From: JAKAGZ01 sp964412105
GTDB taxonomy: Bacteria; Bacteroidota; Ignavibacteria; Ignavibacteriales; Ignavibacteriaceae
Reading direction: 5' to 3'
Length of the DNA stretch: 30,259 bases
Assembly (NCBI GenBank): GCA_964412105.1
Contig: CAYPNM010000038.1
Span: 1 to 30,259, forward strand
In this document: in pieces, positions 14,931 through 23,740 of the stretch
Layout of the letters: each line of letters begins with the position of its first letter
Position numbering within the stretch: the stretch's first letter is position 1
Notes under the pieces: model-generated
The model's input: the letters and a program-made list of their open reading frames with translations, nothing else
What the model was told of the DNA's origin: nothing
The model's database searches: none
Translations under genes and position numbers: made by a program

Positions 14931-17042
14931 CTAAAATGTCTTAAATATTAACAATAAAATTACAAGTGAAAATATTACCAGAACGATATAAGTCTGTACC
15001 TTGCCCGTCTGGAATCTCCGGAAAATCAAACCAATAAAAGCGCTCAGATAAGCCATAAAGTTGACAAGTCCGTCTACAACTATATTGTCGAATTTTCCAC
15101 TTGCTCTTGAAAAGCCCCGTGTAAAGGTTGCCGAAAAATTTACCAATCCATCAATGATAGTGTTATCAAACCAGGCAAGGGATTTACTAAGCCCGACAGT
15201 TCCGGCAACAAATGATGCATAATAAATCTCGTCAAAGTACCATTTGTTGAATGATAATTTATAGAGAGGCTGGACTTTATTGGCTAGTTTGTCCGGATCA
15301 AGTTTCTTCCATTGATAGAACATGAATGCAAGCAGTATTCCTCCACCGGCAAGTAACAGGGAAAGAATTAATCCTGGTATATGTGCGTGATGCAGGGCAT
15401 CTTCATATGTTTCGGAATACATTACCTCCGGCCCTGCTTCTGCAGATTTGATCTCAGTCATTGAAGCAGGTTCTTTTGCATCAGATCTCATAAATGAGTA
15501 CCGGGAAGACTGGGGTGTAACTAGTTCCGGAGTTTTAATCCATTTTAAGAACCAGCCTGCTTCAGGATTTACCGGGTTAGGAGTATAGAAGAAAAAGATC
15601 GAAAGTGTAGCTAATACGACCAGTGGCATAGCCATTACAAAACTGGATTCGTGCGCGTGCTCATATTTGTGCTGATCTCTTGGCTTTCCGTGGAATGTCA
15701 GGATTACGAGTCTGAACATGTAGAAAGCTGTTAGCAGCGCCACAAAATAGCCAACTATGGCAAAAAACCATTGGCCGGTTATATATCCGAATGCAAATGT
15801 GCCTGCAAGAATTCCGTCCTTGCTTAAAAAGCCGGAAAATAGTGGAACACCTGATATTGCAAGTGAAGCAATTAAAAATGTAGCGTATGTAATTGGCATT
15901 TTCTTTCTAAGGCCACCCATGTTTCTGATATCCTGTTCGTGGTGCATTGCATGAATAACTGAGCCGCTTCCTAAAAAGAGAAGCGCTTTAAAGAAAGCGT
16001 GGGTGATCAGATGGAAGAAAGCAAACTTGTAGGCGCCGACTCCAAGCGCAAGAATCATATAACCGAGCTGACTTATTGTAGAATAAGCAAGAACCTTTTT
16101 AATATCGTTCTGAGTCAATGCGATCGTTGCCGGGATGAATGCTGATAATGCACCTATTACAGCAATCACAAACAGCGCGCCTCCACTTAAAAGCGGAAAC
16201 ATTCTAACAACAAAATAGACACCTGCAGCGACCATAGTTGCTGCATGAATAAGAGCGCTTACCGGAGTAGGACCTTCCATTGCGTCAGGCAGCCAAACGT
16301 GCAGAGGAAATTGAGCTGATTTACCAATAGCTCCGCAGAAAAGCAGGATACCCATTAATGTCAGACCAGTTTCACTATTAAATGGAAGAACTCCCTGTGA
16401 AATTTGATGAAAGACCGTCTGAAAAGTAAAAGTATGATAAGTAGTGAATAGAATCAAGATGCCTGTAAACATTCCGATATCGCCGATCCTGTTTACTATA
16501 AAAGCTTTTTTGGCAGCGTCAGAAGCTGATTTCTTTTCATACCAGAAACCGATTAGCAGATATGATGAAAGACCGACAAGTTCCCAGAAAATATACATCA
16601 TCAGTACATTGTGCGTAAGTACTATTCCGCTCATCGAGAATGTAAATATTCCGAGATAAGCAAAATATCTGTTGTATCTTTTGTCGCCTTCCATATACCC
16701 GATAGAAAATATGTGTACGAGCATACTTATAAGTGCGACAGCGAACATCATTATTACCGTTACATTATCAAGAAACATTCCCAGATCAACAGTAACCTTA
16801 CCCATTATCGGGCCTGTTCCAAGATTAATCCACTGAAATTCAGAAGTGATATTATTGTTCGGATAGTAAACCAGCTTTGAATAAAGAAGAACTACTGACA
16901 GCAAAAAAGTGGCAATTATTAATACAATTTCTACAAGGTAAACCTTTTTAACTTTCTTGGCAAAGAATAAAGCAACTGTAAATCCAATCAATGGAAGGAA
17001 TAGAATTACAATTGCCAGCTTAATTAATAATGCTTCAGTCAT
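14931..17042 (-). CDS. nuoL: Complex I subunit L (antiporter-like, with lateral helix)
   Basis: 703 residues, the largest membrane-arm subunit, with a proton channel plus the long lateral helix and C-terminal anchor. Motifs: MMYIFWELVGLSSYLLIGFW (conserved Glu), PDAMEGPTPVSALIHAATMV, KVLAYSTISQLGYMILALGV and SGVPLFSGFLSKDGIL. The loop before the penultimate helices (about residues 495-570, PNPVNPEAGWFLKWIKTPEL onward) is longer than in the roughly 610-residue E. coli protein, is polar and Ser/Glu-rich, and has no recognised domain. It is followed by the lateral-helix region (DEIYYASFVAGTVGLSKSLA). Spacing from nuoK is 6 bases. Confidence 0.96.
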   Translation of the reverse strand: MTEALLIKLAIVILFLPLIGFTVALFFAKKVKKVYLVEIVLIIATFLLSVVLLYSKLVYYPNNNITSEFQWINLGTGPIMGKVTVDLGMFLDNVTVIMMFAVALISMLVHIFSIGYMEGDKRYNRYFAYLGIFTFSMSGIVLTHNVLMMYIFWELVGLSSYLLIGFWYEKKSASDAAKKAFIVNRIGDIGMFTGILILFTTYHTFTFQTVFHQISQGVLPFNSETGLTLMGILLFCGAIGKSAQFPLHVWLPDAMEGPTPVSALIHAATMVAAGVYFVVRMFPLLSGGALFVIAVIGALSAFIPATIALTQNDIKKVLAYSTISQLGYMILALGVGAYKFAFFHLITHAFFKALLFLGSGSVIHAMHHEQDIRNMGGLRKKMPITYATFLIASLAISGVPLFSGFLSKDGILAGTFAFGYITGQWFFAIVGYFVALLTAFYMFRLVILTFHGKPRDQHKYEHAHESSFVMAMPLVVLATLSIFFFYTPNPVNPEAGWFLKWIKTPELVTPQSSRYSFMRSDAKEPASMTEIKSAEAGPEVMYSETYEDALHHAHIPGLILSLLLAGGGILLAFMFYQWKKLDPDKLANKVQPLYKLSFNKWYFDEIYYASFVAGTVGLSKSLAWFDNTIIDGLVNFSATFTRGFSRASGKFDNIVVDGLVNFMAYLSAFIGLIFRRFQTGKVQTYIVLVIFSLVILLLIFKTF

Positions 17043-17048
17043 ATTTTG

Positions 17049-17360
17049 TCAATCTCTAAGTTTGTCAATTTCATCAACATTAATGTTGGAGAAAGTCTTA
17101 TAAATGTTTAGTACTATAGCAAGTGCAATCGCTGCTTCTGCTGCAGCTAGAACTATAACGAAAAGTGCTATCAGTTGGCCCTGGAAACCGAAATTTCCGT
17201 ATCTAGCAAAAGCTATAAAGTTTATGTTTGCTGAGTTAAGTATTAATTCAATTCCCATTAGAACCATCACTGCATTTTTCCTGGTAACTATACCAAAGAT
17301 TCCCAGGCAAAAGAGAATTGAACTAATAACTAAAAAATGATTTAATCCAATATGTGTCAT
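17049..17360 (-). CDS. nuoK: Complex I subunit K
   Basis: 103 residues from the chosen start, with three membrane helices. Conserved features: GIVTRKNAVMVLMGIELILN, with the buried Glu of helix 2 (GIELILNSANINFIAF), and a second Glu in AAAEAAIALAIVLNIYK. The ATG at 17360 (MTHIGLNHFLVISSILFCLG) is preferred over an in-frame start at 17393, because the family N-terminus begins here, the length then fits the usual 100 residues, and GAGGAAA at the end of nuoJ gives a ribosome-binding site. The nuoJ stop is 4 bases upstream. Confidence 0.95.
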   Translation of the reverse strand: MTHIGLNHFLVISSILFCLGIFGIVTRKNAVMVLMGIELILNSANINFIAFARYGNFGFQGQLIALFVIVLAAAEAAIALAIVLNIYKTFSNINVDEIDKLRD

Positions 17361-17364
17361 AAAT

Positions 17365-17853
17365 TTATTTCCTCGCCATCGATGCAGCACCAATCAAAGC
17401 AATCAATAAAATAATTCCCAGTAATTCAAAAACGACTGCATATTGAGTAATCAGCAACATTCCTAGTTTTTGAGTTGAAGGGATGTCAGCAGGATTATTG
17501 ATTGTTTTCCAACCTGTTTTAAGAAGAGTTGTTATCAACAAGTACAGGAAAGCTATAACTGCAATACCGGCCGGAATTATTTGAAGAGTTCCGGTTTTAA
17601 TATTAACATTGGTAATCTTATTCGTGAGCATCACACCAAATAAAAGTAGGATCAGAATTCCCCCGACGTATACTATTAACTGGACTATTGCCACAAAATC
17701 CGCACCAAGCAAAATGTAAAGCCCCGCAACACCAAAAAATGTAAAAAGGAGATAGAATGCTGAATAGATAATGTTTCTGCTTGTGACCACGAAGAAAGCA
17801 GAAATCACAGTCACTGCTCCAAATAAATAAAATACTATATCATAAATATTCAT
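17365..17853 (-). CDS. nuoJ: Complex I subunit J
   Basis: 162 residues with five hydrophobic helices, a membrane-arm subunit next to NuoH/NuoK. Family pattern: NIIYSAFYLLFTFFGVAGLY, then ILLGADFVAIVQLIVYVGGI with the conserved helix-3 Tyr/Gly (pi-bulge) region, then LLLFGVMLT. The last helix is LLGIILLIALIGAASMARK. It starts 3 bases after the nuoI stop, and its last codons supply the ribosome-binding site of nuoK. Confidence 0.94.
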   Translation of the reverse strand: MNIYDIVFYLFGAVTVISAFFVVTSRNIIYSAFYLLFTFFGVAGLYILLGADFVAIVQLIVYVGGILILLLFGVMLTNKITNVNIKTGTLQIIPAGIAVIAFLYLLITTLLKTGWKTINNPADIPSTQKLGMLLITQYAVVFELLGIILLIALIGAASMARK

Positions 17854-17856
17854 ATA

Positions 17857-18600
17857 CTAATCTGTTTTGTCTTCTTGATTATCAGTTTTAGATTCATTAT
17901 CCGCGGGCTTACTTTCAGCCTTATCCGTTTTGTTTTCCTGATTTAATGTTTTTCCTTCTGACTTAGGTTCCTTGGCTTCCACTTTGCCTTCTTTTTTCTC
18001 AGCATTGGGTTCTTTATTCTCGGGTTTTGATTCCGGAGTTGCCGGTTTAGATTCTTGTGCCTTTGCTTTTGCAGCAGCAGCGGCCGCAGCAGCCTTTTCG
18101 GCAGCTTTTTGAGCTTCAAACTTTTCATAGTTCAATTTTTTCTGAACTCTTTCTTCAGGGGATAATGTTGCATAATCGTAAATCAGATTATCTCGTTTGA
18201 ATTCCGAGAATTCATAAACGTCTGTCATATAAATGCATTCTGTTGGGCAGGGGAATACACATAGCTGACAAAAGCAGCATTTTGCAATGTCAATATCGAA
18301 TTTTGTAACCCACAAAGCTTTCTTCTTTCCATTTGAAGTCTTGCCAAGATCCTCTTCTGGTAAGGATTTAACAGTTTCAATTTCTATACAGTTTACAGGG
18401 CAGGCGCGTGAACACTGGTCACATCCGATGCAGTCATCCATATTTACATATAGCCTGTTCCTTTCACGTTCCGGTAATTCGAGCTTTACATCGGGATATT
18501 GAATAGTAACTGCCGGAACAAACAGGTGTTTAAATGTAACTTTCATTCCAATAGATATTGTTGAAATAGCTGACCAGATATTTTTGAAATATTGACTCAT
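17857..18600 (-). CDS. nuoI: Complex I subunit I with long charged C-terminal tail
   Basis: Peripheral-arm subunit that carries clusters N6a and N6b toward the quinone site. Residues 1-160 are the standard protein. The first 4Fe-4S motif is C57-x2-C60-x2-C63-x3-C67 (CIGCDQCSRACP), the second C108-x2-C111-x2-C114-x3-C118 (CCFCQLCVFPCP), with single Cys at 71 and 122. From about 165 to 247 an Ala-rich stretch (AAEKAAAAAAAAKAKAQ) passes into a Lys/Glu/Pro/Asn/Thr low-complexity tail (ESKPATPESKPENKEP, later repeats like NESKTD and NQEDKTD). The usual NuoI is 150-180 residues, so the tail is an addition. The frame is uninterrupted, so this is not a frameshift artefact. nuoH ends 1 base upstream. 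Confidence 0.95.
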   Translation of the reverse strand: MSQYFKNIWSAISTISIGMKVTFKHLFVPAVTIQYPDVKLELPERERNRLYVNMDDCIGCDQCSRACPVNCIEIETVKSLPEEDLGKTSNGKKKALWVTKFDIDIAKCCFCQLCVFPCPTECIYMTDVYEFSEFKRDNLIYDYATLSPEERVQKKLNYEKFEAQKAAEKAAAAAAAAKAKAQESKPATPESKPENKEPNAEKKEGKVEAKEPKSEGKTLNQENKTDKAESKPADNESKTDNQEDKTD

Positions 18601-18601
18601 A

Positions 18602-19675
18602 TTACAATACCGTTATCAATCCAACAATTAAAAGATTAACAAACGCAATCGGAATTAAATATTTCCAGCAAACTGCCATTAATTGATCAACTCTTAGTCT
18701 GGGGAGAGTCCAGCGTAACCACATCTGAACAACTACTAGAAAAACTCCTTTAAATGTGAACCAGAAAAATTGTTCAATCGGAATTAACCAGGGCAGATGA
18801 AATGTATTGCCGAGATATCCGAAAGGGGATTGGTATCCGCCTAAAAAGAGAGCAGCAACTATAGCAGAAACAGCAAACATATTCGCATATTCAGCCAGAA
18901 AAAACATTGCAAACTTCATCCCGGAATATTCAGTGTGATAACCGGAGACAAGTTCTGATTCTGCTTCAGGAATATCAAATGGTGTTCTGTTTACTTCTGC
19001 AAGTGTGCTTATGTAAATAATTAAAAAGCCGATAATCATAAATGGAATTAAAATGAACTTTTGCAATGAGAGTCCCGGACCACCAAGTATCATCCAGTGC
19101 CAGAAATGTCCGGTTTGCATTTCACTAAGCTTATTGAGGCTTGCTGTTCCTGTTATCATTATCAAAGACAAAACAACTAGAATAGTTGGAATTTCATAAC
19201 TTATTATTTGTGCCGCTGACCTCATTGCACCCAGTAAAGTGTATTTATTATTTGATGCCCAGCCAGCCATTAAAATTCCTGCAACCACCAGCCCTGTTAT
19301 TGCAATAATAAAAATTATTCCAAGATCTATGTTTGATCCGATGAATGCACTTGTAAATGGAATCGCAGCGAATGCTGTGTAACTGCCCGCAAAAACTAAA
19401 ACAGGTGCTATGTTGAAAAGAGGCTTATCATTTGGTGAAGCAACAATATCTTCTTTCTGGATAAGTTTTAAAATGTCTGCAACTGTTTGAAGGATTCCGT
19501 GATAACCAACTCTCATCGGGCCAAGTCTGTCCTGCATATGCGCAGAAACTTTTCTTTCAAGAAGCACTGCTACAAGTGCAAAAGGAAGGATAAAAGCGAA
19601 TAGAGGCAGAAGACTTCCGATAATATAGGCGAGAATTTGACTGCCGGTTAAATTGTAGAAAAAATCGTATATCAT
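18602..19675 (-). CDS. nuoH: Complex I subunit H
   Basis: 357 residues with about eight or nine helices; it forms the membrane side of the quinone chamber (ND1 homologue). Signature regions: ERKVSAHMQDRLGPMRVGYH, followed by GILQTVADILKLIQKED, GWASNNKYTLLGAMRSAAQI, ISYEIP, and AEVNRTPFDIPEAESELVSG with the conserved acidic cluster. Its ATG overlaps the nuoD stop by 4 bases (ATGA), implying translational coupling. Confidence 0.96.
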   Translation of the reverse strand: MIYDFFYNLTGSQILAYIIGSLLPLFAFILPFALVAVLLERKVSAHMQDRLGPMRVGYHGILQTVADILKLIQKEDIVASPNDKPLFNIAPVLVFAGSYTAFAAIPFTSAFIGSNIDLGIIFIIAITGLVVAGILMAGWASNNKYTLLGAMRSAAQIISYEIPTILVVLSLIMITGTASLNKLSEMQTGHFWHWMILGGPGLSLQKFILIPFMIIGFLIIYISTLAEVNRTPFDIPEAESELVSGYHTEYSGMKFAMFFLAEYANMFAVSAIVAALFLGGYQSPFGYLGNTFHLPWLIPIEQFFWFTFKGVFLVVVQMWLRWTLPRLRVDQLMAVCWKYLIPIAFVNLLIVGLITVL

Positions 19676-20823
19676 CTGTCCACCTCTCCGAGTACAATAT
19701 CTATGCTGCCAAGAATAGTGATTACATCAGCCACAAGGTGTCCTTTGCACAATTCATTTATCACTGCAAGGTTTACAAATGAAGGTCCTCTAACTTTTAC
19801 TCTAAAAGGATTCACACTTCCGTTACTGATAATAAAATATCCCAGTTCACCGCGTGGATTTTCAACGCGTGAATAAACCTGTCCAACAACCGGCTTGACT
19901 CTTTTAGGGATTGCTGAAGTGACGTCACCCTCAGGGATTTGTGCCACCGCCTGCTCGATAATTCTTAAGCTTTGCTCCATTTCCAGAACCCGGACAAAAT
20001 ACCTGTCCCAGCTATCCCCGACAGTCCCCATTCTTCCATCACCTACCGGAATATCAAAATCAAACTTGTCGTAAATCGAATAAGGATCGTCTTTTCTTAA
20101 GTCCCATTTAAGTCCGGATGCTCTAAGCATCGGTCCGGTTATTCCATAGTTTATTGCAGTATCAAGGGGTAGTATCCCAACATTTGCAGTGCGCTCAATA
20201 AAAATCTTATTATAGGATAGAAGATCATTAAGTTCTTTTATTTTCGGTTTGAAATAATCAACAAAATCTTTTGTGAGTCTCAGAAAATCATGATGAATAT
20301 CGTGAGAAAGACCGCCAACCCAAATGTAATTATATAAAAGCCTGGCACCACAGGTCATTTCAAAAAGGCTTAATATTTTTTCACGATCACGAAAACAAAA
20401 CAGGAACGGAGTAACCGCACCTATATCTGCGCCGTAAGTTCCCAATGCAACCAGATGAGATGCAATTCTCTGAAGTTCACCCATTATTACTCTTATATAT
20501 TCAACTCGGTCAGGGATTTTAATATCCAGCAGTTTTTCAACGGCAATAGCATAGCCGAATTCATTATACATCGAAGCCAGGTAGTCCATCCTGTCTGTAT
20601 AAGGAATTACCTGCGGATAGGTCATTGCTTCAGCATGCTTTTCAAAACATCTGTGAAGATAACCGATATGAGGTTTTACATTCAAAATTAATTCACCTTC
20701 AAGCTCCAATTCAAGTCTGAGAACCCCGTGGGTAGAGGGATGCTGGGGTCCCATATTGAGAATCATTTCTTCAGTCTTGAGCTTTTCGGTAGTAGTAACT
20801 TTATTTTCTATATCTGCAGCCAT
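19672..20823 (-). CDS. nuoD: Complex I subunit D (49-kDa homologue)
   Basis: 383 residues, peripheral-arm subunit that forms the quinone-binding pocket with NuoB. The family hallmark NMGPQHPSTHGVLRLELELE includes the quinone-site His. Others are HIGYLHRCFEKHAE, YTDRMDYLASMYNEFGYA, RVIMGELQRIASHLVALG, GPMLRASGLKWDLRKDDPY and SRVENPRGELGYFIISNGS. The C-terminus GSIDIVLGEVDR is canonical. It is separate from nuoC, not fused as in some gammaproteobacteria. A 24-base spacer separates it from nuoC. Confidence 0.97.
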   Translation of the reverse strand: MAADIENKVTTTEKLKTEEMILNMGPQHPSTHGVLRLELELEGELILNVKPHIGYLHRCFEKHAEAMTYPQVIPYTDRMDYLASMYNEFGYAIAVEKLLDIKIPDRVEYIRVIMGELQRIASHLVALGTYGADIGAVTPFLFCFRDREKILSLFEMTCGARLLYNYIWVGGLSHDIHHDFLRLTKDFVDYFKPKIKELNDLLSYNKIFIERTANVGILPLDTAINYGITGPMLRASGLKWDLRKDDPYSIYDKFDFDIPVGDGRMGTVGDSWDRYFVRVLEMEQSLRIIEQAVAQIPEGDVTSAIPKRVKPVVGQVYSRVENPRGELGYFIISNGSVNPFRVKVRGPSFVNLAVINELCKGHLVADVITILGSIDIVLGEVDR

Positions 20824-20847
20824 TGATTATTAATTTTTATTCCTGAA

Positions 20848-21378
20848 TTAGTATGGTACCTTCATCCCCTGGTAAAATTCAGGATTTTTATAGTCTTTGC
20901 GTAAAGGATACCCTGCCTCCCAATCGTAGGGCATTAAGATTCTTCTAAGGTCAGGATGATTTAAAAACTTAATTCCTAAAAGATCGTATGCTTCTCTTTC
21001 GTGCCAGTCTGCTGCTTTCCATATTTCCGCAACAGAAGAAACTTCGGGGTTTTCTCTTGGTGTTGATACTTTCAATACCAGCTTATGTCTTATTGAAGTT
21101 GACTCAATATGATAGTAAACACTTAAAGTGCCGCCAACAATAGTATTGTTATCTGCTTCATCCTTTTGAGTTTCACCGTTAGCATCATCCACACCGGAAA
21201 GATTCATCAAACTATCAAACATCAAGTCATCTTTTGAAACCAGGAAATTGCAAACTTTGTCTATTTCCAGTGGATTTATAGTTATAAAGTGCTCAACCGG
21301 CACGTCAGTTTTCAATTCGATTATGCTATCGCCGAATTTTTCCTTTAGCAGATTAAATATTTCTTCTGTAGTCTTCAT
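20848..21378 (-). CDS. nuoC: Complex I subunit C (30-kDa homologue)
   Basis: 176 residues, peripheral-arm subunit that packs with NuoD. Conserved C-terminal motifs: VAEIWKAADWHEREAYDLLG, FLNHPDLRRILMPYDWEAGY and PLRKDY. Between LSGVDD and LSVYYHIES there is a short acidic insert (ANGETQKDEADNNTIVGG). ATG overlaps the nuoB stop by 4 bases. Length is within the normal range for unfused NuoC. Confidence 0.95.
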   Translation of the reverse strand: MKTTEEIFNLLKEKFGDSIIELKTDVPVEHFITINPLEIDKVCNFLVSKDDLMFDSLMNLSGVDDANGETQKDEADNNTIVGGTLSVYYHIESTSIRHKLVLKVSTPRENPEVSSVAEIWKAADWHEREAYDLLGIKFLNHPDLRRILMPYDWEAGYPLRKDYKNPEFYQGMKVPY

Positions 21379-21866
21379 GCTGTTTTTTTAACCAGTGATT
21401 CGTGTCTTATCTTATCCTGCAGTTTTAATAATCCTTCCAATAAGGCTTCCGGTCTTGGAGGGCAGCCAGGAACATAAACGTCAACCGGAATAACTCTGTC
21501 CACTCCCTTTAGGACATGATAACCGTGTTCCCAATAAGGGCCACCACAGTTTGAGCAGCTTCCCATAGAAATAACATATTTCGGATCCGGCATTTGTTCG
21601 TATAATCTTTTAATACGAATTGCCATTTTTAAGGTTACTGTTCCCGAGACAATAATTACATCTGATTGTCTCGGAGAAGGGCGAGGAATAACGCCGAATC
21701 TGTCAAAGTCGTAGTGTGAAGCCGAAGTTGCCATCATTTCGATAGCACAGCAGGCAAGTCCAAATCCCATTTGCCAAAGTGATGAGAGCCGGGCCCAATT
21801 TAATAGATCTTCAACCTTTGAAATTACAATATTGTCGTCGGTAAATTGCCCGTCTAATAAACCCAT
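21375..21866 (-). CDS. nuoB: Complex I subunit B (cluster N2)
   Basis: 163 residues; it carries the terminal [4Fe-4S] cluster N2 that reduces quinone. The ligands are the tandem C39-C40 (FGLACCAIEMM), C104 (MGSCSNCGGPYW) and C135 (VPGCPPRPEALLEGL). The region RPSPRQSDVIIVSGTVT is also canonical. The nuoA stop is 6 bases upstream, and the gene ends in a 4-base overlap with nuoC. Confidence 0.97.
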   Translation of the reverse strand: MGLLDGQFTDDNIVISKVEDLLNWARLSSLWQMGFGLACCAIEMMATSASHYDFDRFGVIPRPSPRQSDVIIVSGTVTLKMAIRIKRLYEQMPDPKYVISMGSCSNCGGPYWEHGYHVLKGVDRVIPVDVYVPGCPPRPEALLEGLLKLQDKIRHESLVKKTA

Positions 21867-21872
21867 AAAGTT

Positions 21873-22301
21873 TTAAGCCTCTGTATTAACTGTAACATTC
21901 TCTTCCTGTAAATCTTTATTTGTATGCGGTATAATGATTCTTGGTCTTTCCCATTCAAGATCACCTTTTCTCCATTCATAGGCCATACCAAGACCAAGCA
22001 GAAACAGGAAAACCGCCCCTACTAAAAAGCCTGCAATCCCAAATTGTTTGTATACCATTGCCCATGGAATTAATAAGACAACTTCCACATCAAAAATTAA
22101 GAAAATTAATGCAACAACATAGAATCTTATGTTGAATTTAACCCAAGGCGAACCTTCAGCATTTTCGCCGCATTCATAAGTTAAAAGTTTTTCTTTTGTT
22201 GGTCGGGAAGGACGAAGAATTTTTGCTGCTAACACTGCAACTACTACAAACAGGATTGCGACCAGGAAGAATATGAAAATTTTGCCAAACTCAGTTAGCA
22301 T
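21873..22301 (-). CDS. nuoA: Complex I subunit A
   Basis: 142 residues with three helices, first gene of the operon. Family features: RPSRPTKEKLLTYECGENAE with the conserved YECG loop, GSPWVKFNIRFYVVALIFLI, and FDVEVVLLIPWA with the conserved acidic residues in helix 2. A polar C-terminal extension follows the last helix (EWRKGDLEWERPRIIIPHTN and after). The promoter should lie in the AT-rich region upstream (22302 onward). Confidence 0.95.
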   Translation of the reverse strand: MLTEFGKIFIFFLVAILFVVVAVLAAKILRPSRPTKEKLLTYECGENAEGSPWVKFNIRFYVVALIFLIFDVEVVLLIPWAMVYKQFGIAGFLVGAVFLFLLGLGMAYEWRKGDLEWERPRIIIPHTNKDLQEENVTVNTEA

Positions 22302-22846
22302 ATTTGAAATAGTTTGTTGTAAAATGTAGGAAATGGCTATAATTCATTAGTCAAGTTCTGTAATACCCTGCGCCATTTTTCTAAATCGCAAAAGCCCTAA
22401 CAACATATATACCATTTAGTTTGGCAGGATTATTTTTCAAAAATATTGCTATTATTTGATATATTTTGATTTATTTATTTCCAAATATAAGAAATTAATT
22501 ACAACAAAAATTTATTATTCCTAATAACGAGAATAAATTAAAGAAATTTTAATAATAGTGCATAGATAATTTCTTTTGATATTCTGATGCAAATTCTATA
22601 TGTAAATAGGATAACTTCAAATTGATTATAACTTCAATTAAAAGTATATTTTACAAATTTTAGGTATGCATAATCCAATATTTGAGCTAGTAATTAAAAT
22701 ATTTGAATTTACCCGCTAATAGGGGCTGACTTAAAAATAAAAAAATTCCTGAAATTTATATTGATAAATGCAAATGTTCGCCATAAAGTGATTATCTTAG
22801 AGGATAAAATAAATAACTATAGTTTAGTAACCGCTGCCGGCTTTAA
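22302..22846. other. AT-rich divergent intergenic region, no gene seen
   Basis: About 545 bases between nuoA (-) and the 297-residue gene (+). No supported open frame, RNA gene or strong hairpin was recognised. It must hold the nuo promoter. On the minus strand TATATTTG (22489-22482) fits the Bacteroidota -7 pattern TAnnTTTG, but the upstream TTTG is only 15 bases away, shorter than usual, so this is a weak candidate. Confidence 0.45.
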
Positions 22847-23740
22847 ATGGACTTTGTAAAACAATATATCATTCAATGCATCTCTGCTGCAGCCAACAAT
22901 TTAAGATTAAGTACAGAAAAAATAGAGGTTGTTGCTCTATTGCGGGAAGCAATAGCAAATTCTGCCAATATTGGGCGGGATATAATTCAGATGAAGAAGA
23001 TAACTGTTCTTTCCACTTTTGCCATAAGGTTGAATGAAATTTATAATTACCTTACAACTAATCAACTGGATATAGCCAGATTGTCTGATAAGTTCAAAGA
23101 ACATAGTCAGTATTTGATAAAGGACCTCAGTTCGATGCTTGATATGTTGAATCCGCAAACATTTCAAGCCACTCTTGAAAGAATTTCGGAAAGCAAAGCT
23201 GCTGTGCTAAAGAGTCATGGCGGATTTAGCGAAGATATTTCAAAGGAAAAATTGACCAGTAAAACTTTTGAGATTACTGCAGTTAAGACTGAAAAATCAG
23301 AAACTGAAATTGAAAAGGAAAAAATAATCTTTGAAGAGGATAAAGAAGAGGAAGATTCTTTCTTCCAGAATTATGAAAGTGAAATATTAAAACCTATTAA
23401 GCCTATTGACAATCTTTTAAAAATGCTGTCGACAGGTGAGCAGGCAAGCCCAGATGACCTTAATAAATTTGCACTACAAATGAAAAATAACGGCGAGTTC
23501 TCGGCTAAAGTTGGATTTGATATTATTGCAAACATGCACCAAGTGCTGGCTAAGTCTTTGTTATTAATTAAGGTAAGGGAATTAATGCCGGGTCACGATG
23601 TAATTGAAGCGATGCGGGCATGTCTTATAGTTATAGTAGCAGTCGTAAGAGGAAAGGAATTAGATATAACAAATTATCTTAATAGAGCGGAAGCGTTCGG
23701 CAGAGAAATACAATCATTAAAAATTAAGGGTGTGGATTAA
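22847..23740 (+). CDS. Hypothetical protein, 297 residues, coupled to manC
   Basis: Not recognised. Soluble, no signal peptide, no cofactor motif; the only cysteines are C11 and C258. Three parts are visible: a helical N-terminal region (about 1-130, e.g. EKIEVVALLREAIANSANIG), an acidic, low-complexity linker (about 150-185, EKSETEIEKEKIIFEEDKEE), and a helical C-terminal region (about 190-297) ending NYLNRAEAFGREIQSLKIKG. The layout could suit a scaffold, but no activity follows from it. Its TAA overlaps the next gene's ATG by one base (TAATG), so it is translationally coupled to mannose-1-phosphate guanylyltransferase. An unusually long AT-rich leader precedes it. Confidence 0.78.
   Translation: MDFVKQYIIQCISAAANNLRLSTEKIEVVALLREAIANSANIGRDIIQMKKITVLSTFAIRLNEIYNYLTTNQLDIARLSDKFKEHSQYLIKDLSSMLDMLNPQTFQATLERISESKAAVLKSHGGFSEDISKEKLTSKTFEITAVKTEKSETEIEKEKIIFEEDKEEEDSFFQNYESEILKPIKPIDNLLKMLSTGEQASPDDLNKFALQMKNNGEFSAKVGFDIIANMHQVLAKSLLLIKVRELMPGHDVIEAMRACLIVIVAVVRGKELDITNYLNRAEAFGREIQSLKIKGVD

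Noticed and set aside
17361..17393. Longer nuoK start (MVLHRWRGNKF...)
   Set aside because: It overlaps nuoJ and lies before the conserved MTHIGLNHF start, which has its own ribosome-binding site and gives the usual length.
17943..18128. Lys/Leu-rich minus-strand frame within nuoI
   Set aside because: It is an off-frame reading of the low-complexity NuoI tail, with no independent support.
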